Below, piece after piece: positions 60,074-64,000 of a stretch of DNA of 64,000 bases; positions within the stretch are counted from its first letter, which is position 1, and each line of letters begins with the position of its first letter. The notes beneath the pieces were generated by a model that worked only from the letters and a program-made list of their open reading frames with translations, was not told the origin of the DNA and did no database searches. Location: contig JAMQCR010000001.1 of assembly GCA_023702235.1 (NCBI GenBank), positions 186,001 through 250,000 of the forward strand. Reading direction: 5' to 3'. The position numbers were made by a program, and so were the translations under genes. The stretch comes from Neobacillus pocheonensis. Its GTDB lineage: Bacteria; Bacillota; Bacilli; Bacillales; Cytobacillaceae.

Positions 60074-61567
60074 ATGGTAAAAACAGCGACATTGAAGGAA
60101 GAATACCAGTTATTAATTAATGGTGAATACAGCAATAGCAGCAATGACCAATTTTTTGAAACCCATAATCCAGCCACAGGTGAAGTATTAGCCAAAGTCG
60201 CAAAAGCGACCAAAGAAGATGTCAATCGTGCAGTGGCTGCAGCAAGAAAGGCATTTGATTCAGGCAAGTGGCCGAAATTAACCCCTGCAAGAAGGGCAAG
60301 AGTTCTTAATAAAATTGCTGAAATCATGAGAGTGCGCTTTAACGAGCTTGTTGAGGCGGAAGTTTTAAATAGCGGCAAAACGGTTGCGGCTGCCCAAGGG
60401 CAAATAACCCAAGCGATTGAAGACTTTGAATTTTATGCGGGTGCGATCACTACTCATGGCGGCCGTACCAACCCAGTGCCAAATGGATTTTTCAATTACA
60501 CCCTGAAGGAACCTGTTGGGGTCTGTGCTCAGATTATTCCATGGAACTATCCATTAATGATGGCAGCTTGGAAGGTAGCACCAGCATTAGCAGCAGGCTG
60601 TACAGTGATTTTAAAACCAGCTAGTTATACACCAATTACTGCCTTCCTGCTGGCTGATATTTGCCATGAAGCGGGTGTGCCGGCAGGCGTGCTGAACGTT
60701 CTAACTGGCAGCGGTTCGGAAATCGGTCCATATTTAACTGAGCATTCAGGTGTTGATAAGGTAGCCTTTACAGGTGAAACCGAAACAGGGAAGAACATCA
60801 TGGCACGTGCATCGGGAACACTTAAGCGGGTGACGCTAGAACTTGGTGGTAAATCGCCGAGTGTTATCTTCGATGATTGTGATCTGGATGCGGCTGTTGC
60901 AGGGTCCATATATGGAATATTCTACAATTCGGGTCAATCATGTGAAGCACGATCACGGATCTTTGTTCAGGAAAATGTTTATGATGAATTTTTAGTGAAG
61001 TTTCTTGAAAAAGCAAGAAAGTTAAAAGTGGGCGATCCGTTTAACAAAGAAACCCATATGGGCGCATTGATCTCCAAGAGTCATGAAAAAACGGTCGATG
61101 GTTATGTAAAACTCGCAATTGAAGAAGGCGGCGAAATTCTTTTTGGCGGCAAACGCCCAGAAGGACAGGAATTTGAAAACGGCTATTGGTATGAGCCAAC
61201 AATTATTGGAAATGTCACCAATGATATGAGAATTGCCCAAGAAGAAGTGTTTGGTCCTGTAGTCGTAGTAATGAGGTTTAGTGATGAATCAGAAGTGTTA
61301 AATCAGGCAAATGATTCCATTTTTGGCTTAGGCTCTGCTGTTTGGACAATAGATCATGGCAAAGCACACCGAATTGCTGCGGGAATTCGTGCCGGAATTG
61401 TGATGATTAACAGCCCGATCTCAGCCTTCCCTGGAACACCTTTTGGCGGCTATAAACAATCTGGATTTGGCAGAGAATTATGTATTGAAACCCTTGATTT
61501 ATATACAGAAACGAAAAGCGTTGTTTCCTATATTGGAGCTAAACCGTTAAATATTTTTGGAATTTAA
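60074..61567 (+). CDS. Aldehyde dehydrogenase
   Basis: An NAD(P)-dependent aldehyde dehydrogenase of 497 residues: IIPWNYPLMMAAWKVAPALA, catalytic Glu in VTLELGGKSPSV, catalytic Cys in NSGQSCEARSRIF, and EEVFGPVVVVMRF. The length is normal. ATG 60074 follows AAAGGGG, 13 bp after the thiolase. In the aerobic aryl-CoA pathways, ring opening yields a reactive semialdehyde that must be oxidised (PaaZ in phenylacetate, BoxD in benzoyl-CoA); this is the best candidate for that step here. It lacks the MaoC-type hydratase half of PaaZ. Confidence 0.9.
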   Translation: MVKTATLKEEYQLLINGEYSNSSNDQFFETHNPATGEVLAKVAKATKEDVNRAVAAARKAFDSGKWPKLTPARRARVLNKIAEIMRVRFNELVEAEVLNSGKTVAAAQGQITQAIEDFEFYAGAITTHGGRTNPVPNGFFNYTLKEPVGVCAQIIPWNYPLMMAAWKVAPALAAGCTVILKPASYTPITAFLLADICHEAGVPAGVLNVLTGSGSEIGPYLTEHSGVDKVAFTGETETGKNIMARASGTLKRVTLELGGKSPSVIFDDCDLDAAVAGSIYGIFYNSGQSCEARSRIFVQENVYDEFLVKFLEKARKLKVGDPFNKETHMGALISKSHEKTVDGYVKLAIEEGGEILFGGKRPEGQEFENGYWYEPTIIGNVTNDMRIAQEEVFGPVVVVMRFSDESEVLNQANDSIFGLGSAVWTIDHGKAHRIAAGIRAGIVMINSPISAFPGTPFGGYKQSGFGRELCIETLDLYTETKSVVSYIGAKPLNIFGI

Positions 61568-61605
61568 AAAACATTAAAAATTTTATTTTATTAGGAGGAA
61601 TTATC

Positions 61606-62403
61606 ATGACTCAAGTCCAATTAGAAACTAAAACATTAACTGTTAAAAAAGAAAATGGTATTGCAGAGATTCATATTCACGTTAATAAAACAAATGCCTA
61701 CGATATAGAGTATTACAAAGAATTAAACGCAGCCATTGATAATATTCGATTTGATAATGATATTAAAGTGGCTGTGTTAATGAGCGATATGCCAAAATTC
61801 TTCTCAGCAGGTGCAAATATTAACTTTCTAAAAGCAGCTGAGCCGCGTTTTAAAACTCAATTTTGCTTATTCTGTAATGAAACATTAGATAAAATTGCCC
61901 GTTCACCACAAGTTTGGATTGCTTGTCTTGAAGGACATACCGTTGGGGGCGGACTAGAAATGGCATTAGCTTGTGATCTTCGTTTTATGGGAGACCAAGC
62001 AGGTAAGATTGGGCTTCCTGAAATTACACTTGGGGTATTAGCGGGAACAGGTGGTACACAACGTCTAGCACGCCAAGTTGGTCATTCTAAAGCCCTTGAT
62101 TTGAACCTAACAGGGGAGACATTAACACCACAAGAAGCGCTCGATATTAAATTAGTAGATCGCGTGTATCCACAAGAAGAAACACGTGCAAAAACATTAG
62201 AGTATGCCAGAAAGATTGCTAATAGTGCAACATATGCTGCTTCTAACATTAAGCTTTCCATTATGAATGGGAAAGAAATGCCATTAAATGTTGCCATCCG
62301 ATATGAAGGAGAATTACAAAATCTATTATTCCGTTCAGATGATGCAAAAGAGGGCTTATCTGCATTTATTGAGAAACGCGCTGCAGAATGGACAGGTAAG
62401 TAA
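61606..62403 (+). CDS. Enoyl-CoA hydratase/isomerase, second copy
   Basis: An intact 265-residue crotonase-fold protein, about nine-tenths identical to the gene at 50509-51302, with the same glutamates (GGGLEMALACD, LPEITLG). Differences concentrate at the N-terminus and at conservative positions, and many codons differ, so the duplication is not very recent. TAGGAGG precedes the ATG. It is the last gene before a hairpin and the ligase gene. Keeping two copies around the epoxidase operon suggests a central enzyme of the pathway, perhaps ring hydration or opening. Confidence 0.92.
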   Translation: MTQVQLETKTLTVKKENGIAEIHIHVNKTNAYDIEYYKELNAAIDNIRFDNDIKVAVLMSDMPKFFSAGANINFLKAAEPRFKTQFCLFCNETLDKIARSPQVWIACLEGHTVGGGLEMALACDLRFMGDQAGKIGLPEITLGVLAGTGGTQRLARQVGHSKALDLNLTGETLTPQEALDIKLVDRVYPQEETRAKTLEYARKIANSATYAASNIKLSIMNGKEMPLNVAIRYEGELQNLLFRSDDAKEGLSAFIEKRAAEWTGK

Positions 62404-62415
62404 CTGTCGAGGGGG

Positions 62416-62436
62416 CTGGCTCAAGCTTTGAGCCAG
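62416..62436 (+). terminator. Strong intercistronic hairpin
   Basis: CTGGCTCAA (62416-62424) pairs perfectly with TTGAGCCAG (62428-62436) around GCT. No U-tract follows. It may stabilise the upstream mRNA or reduce read-through into the ligase gene. Confidence 0.5.
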
Positions 62437-62537
62437 ACCCTGCAATTTGTTAAAGCGGTAAACAAATTAACCCTACTAGATTCGGCAGAAGAAAGAACTG
62501 GATAAACGAGTTCCAATTTTCTTTTGGGGGTAACAGA

Positions 62538-64000
62538 ATGCTAGAGTCAGTTCAACAGTTAAAGGGCATAAAAGACTATTATAATAGTGCATATCGTTTT
62601 GTAGAAGGAAATGTTCAAAAAGGTCTTGGTAACAAAGTGGCCATTTATTGTGACGATGCAAAAGTCACCTATCAAGAGCTTCTTTTAAAGGCGAATAAAT
62701 ATGGAAACGCTCTCAAAAGCATAGGCGTGGAACGAGAAAATCGCATCTTGCAGGTTGTCTGCGATTCACCTGAATTTATTTACTCTTTTTTTGGAGCATT
62801 AAAAATTGGAGCAATTCCAATCCCTGTCAATACATCTATGAAACCACAGGATTATGAATACTTTCTCAATCATAGTCGGGCAAAAGTTTTACTGATTGAT
62901 GAAGAAGTGTGGAACACAATTAAGGAATACAGAAATCGATTTATTTTTCTGAAAAAAGTTATTGTTATTTCAGGGACTGGATATCGTCATCCAGACGGCA
63001 TTGACTATCATGAATTTATTAATCCAGCTTCTACTGAGCTGGAGGCTGAACGGACCACTTCGGAAGATCCTGCCTTTTGGCTTTATAGTTCAGGCAGCAC
63101 AGGTAATCCAAAGGGTGTTGTCCACATTCAACGAAGTATGGAAGTGGCTTATAAAAACTATGCTGAAAAAATCCTCAATATCAATGAGAACGATCGAACA
63201 TTTTCTGCTTCCAAGTTATTTTTTGCTTATGGACTTGGGAATGGGTTATATTTCCCGATTGGCGCAGGGGGTTCTACCGTTTTATTAAAAGACCGACCAA
63301 CACCTGAACACGTTTTTGATACGATTGAAAAACAGAAACCAACTATCTTTTTTGGTGTGCCGACTTTGTATGGCAGTATGATTCAATATGTAGAGAAAAA
63401 TGGAGTCATACCCGATCTTTCCTCCGTTAGAATTTGTGTGTCTGCTGGGGAAACATTGCCGTCCACATTTATTCGAAAGTGGAAAGAGCTGTTTAATATT
63501 GATATTTTAGATGGAATTGGGTCAACAGAAGCTTTACATATTTATCTATCTAATAATATTGGTCAAATTAAAGAGGGAAGCACTGGAAAGGTTGTCCCAG
63601 GTTACAATGTAAAAATCGTTAATGAAGATTCTCTGCCAGTTGCTGTAAATGAAATTGGCGATCTTGTAATTAATGGAGATAGTGTCAGTATCGGTTATTT
63701 TTGCAATTTAGAAGAAAATCAACGCAAATTCCACGGTGAGTGGATGTATACAGGGGATAAATATTACCAAGATGAAGATGGATACTTTTGGTATTGCGGC
63801 CGCTCTGATGACATGTTGAAGGTAGGGGGGATTTGGGTTTCACCTATTGAAATTGAAACTTGCCTTTTCCAACATGAGCATGTACTCGAGGTTGCTGTTG
63901 TTGGTGCAAAAAATGAGAGTAATCTCGTTTACCCGAAAGCATTTATTGTACTAAGGGACGGAGTGGAACCATCAGAGGACTTAAAGGCAGAACTTAAGCT
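62538..64000 (+). CDS. Benzoate-CoA ligase-like acyl-CoA synthetase (3' truncated by window)
   Basis: An AMP-forming acyl-CoA ligase; 487 codons are open to the window end with no frameshift. The phosphate-binding loop is YSSGSTGNPKGVVH; later motifs are FFAYGLGNGLYFP, LDGIGSTEALHIYLSN, GKVVPGYNVKIV, GEWMYTGDKYYQDEDGYFWYCGRSDDMLKVGGIWVSPIEIE. These fit benzoate-CoA ligases rather than PaaK-type phenylacetate-CoA ligases. It would activate benzoate or a substituted benzoate with ATP and CoA. GGGGGTAACAG precedes the ATG. The last few percent of the protein lies beyond the window. Confidence 0.85.
   Translation, partial: MLESVQQLKGIKDYYNSAYRFVEGNVQKGLGNKVAIYCDDAKVTYQELLLKANKYGNALKSIGVERENRILQVVCDSPEFIYSFFGALKIGAIPIPVNTSMKPQDYEYFLNHSRAKVLLIDEEVWNTIKEYRNRFIFLKKVIVISGTGYRHPDGIDYHEFINPASTELEAERTTSEDPAFWLYSSGSTGNPKGVVHIQRSMEVAYKNYAEKILNINENDRTFSASKLFFAYGLGNGLYFPIGAGGSTVLLKDRPTPEHVFDTIEKQKPTIFFGVPTLYGSMIQYVEKNGVIPDLSSVRICVSAGETLPSTFIRKWKELFNIDILDGIGSTEALHIYLSNNIGQIKEGSTGKVVPGYNVKIVNEDSLPVAVNEIGDLVINGDSVSIGYFCNLEENQRKFHGEWMYTGDKYYQDEDGYFWYCGRSDDMLKVGGIWVSPIEIETCLFQHEHVLEVAVVGAKNESNLVYPKAFIVLRDGVEPSEDLKAELK

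Overview
The window looks like a low-GC Bacillaceae chromosome (Bacillus sensu lato; Neobacillus or a relative would fit). The grounds are AGGAGG-type ribosome binding sites, sigma-A-like promoters, CcpA-type cre sites, an AraR/araBDA locus and a YrhE-type formate dehydrogenase. No rRNA, tRNA, CRISPR array, phage or intact insertion sequence was seen.

Region 1 (1-20,100) is a hemicellulose locus. It holds a MATE exporter (5' truncated by the window), a GH43 beta-xylosidase, a polyol dehydrogenase, a VOC protein, a large GH2 beta-galactosidase-like enzyme, an SDR, a ThuA protein, a glycosidase remnant, a CE4 deacetylase, an Axe2-type acetylxylan esterase and an aldose epimerase. These are followed by a YesM/YesN two-component system, a CUT1 oligosaccharide importer without its own ATPase, an aldo/keto reductase and a HAD phosphatase. 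The layout suggests import of acetylated, arabinose- or galactose-decorated xylo-oligosaccharides and their breakdown in the cytoplasm.

Region 2 (20,200-36,700) handles arabinose. Divergent araR and araB-araD-araA are followed by a membrane-anchored sugar-binding protein, a sensor kinase and an AraC-type response regulator, which together look like a three-component sugar sensor. Next come a ChvE/MmsA/MmsB pentose importer, a remnant of araM, a GH51 arabinofuranosidase and a DUF6171 protein.

Region 3 (36,800-48,800) holds a heterodimeric ABC exporter, a UlaG-like hydrolase, a membrane protein broken by an in-frame TAG and a YerA-type adenine deaminase. It ends with a formate dehydrogenase group: a DUF1641 gene, a YrhE-type catalytic subunit preceded by a candidate attenuator leader, and fdhD.

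Region 4 (49,100-64,000) is an aromatic acyl-CoA catabolic island. It has two related MBL hydrolases, three enoyl-CoA hydratases (two about nine-tenths identical), a hotdog thioesterase, a PaaX regulator, a PaaA/D/B/C-like epoxidase with PaaD split into two genes, two 3-hydroxyacyl-CoA dehydrogenase-like genes, a thiolase, an aldehyde dehydrogenase and a benzoate-CoA ligase-like gene cut by the window end. A Paa-type epoxidase paired with a benzoate-type ligase, next to formate dehydrogenase, is the most interesting candidate system here.

A caution covers the whole window. About 21 single-base indels, mostly deletions in short homopolymers, break otherwise conserved genes. In each case the reading frame resumes with good family similarity, so these look like sequencing or assembly errors rather than real gene decay. 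Frameshifted genes are therefore annotated over their full intended span.
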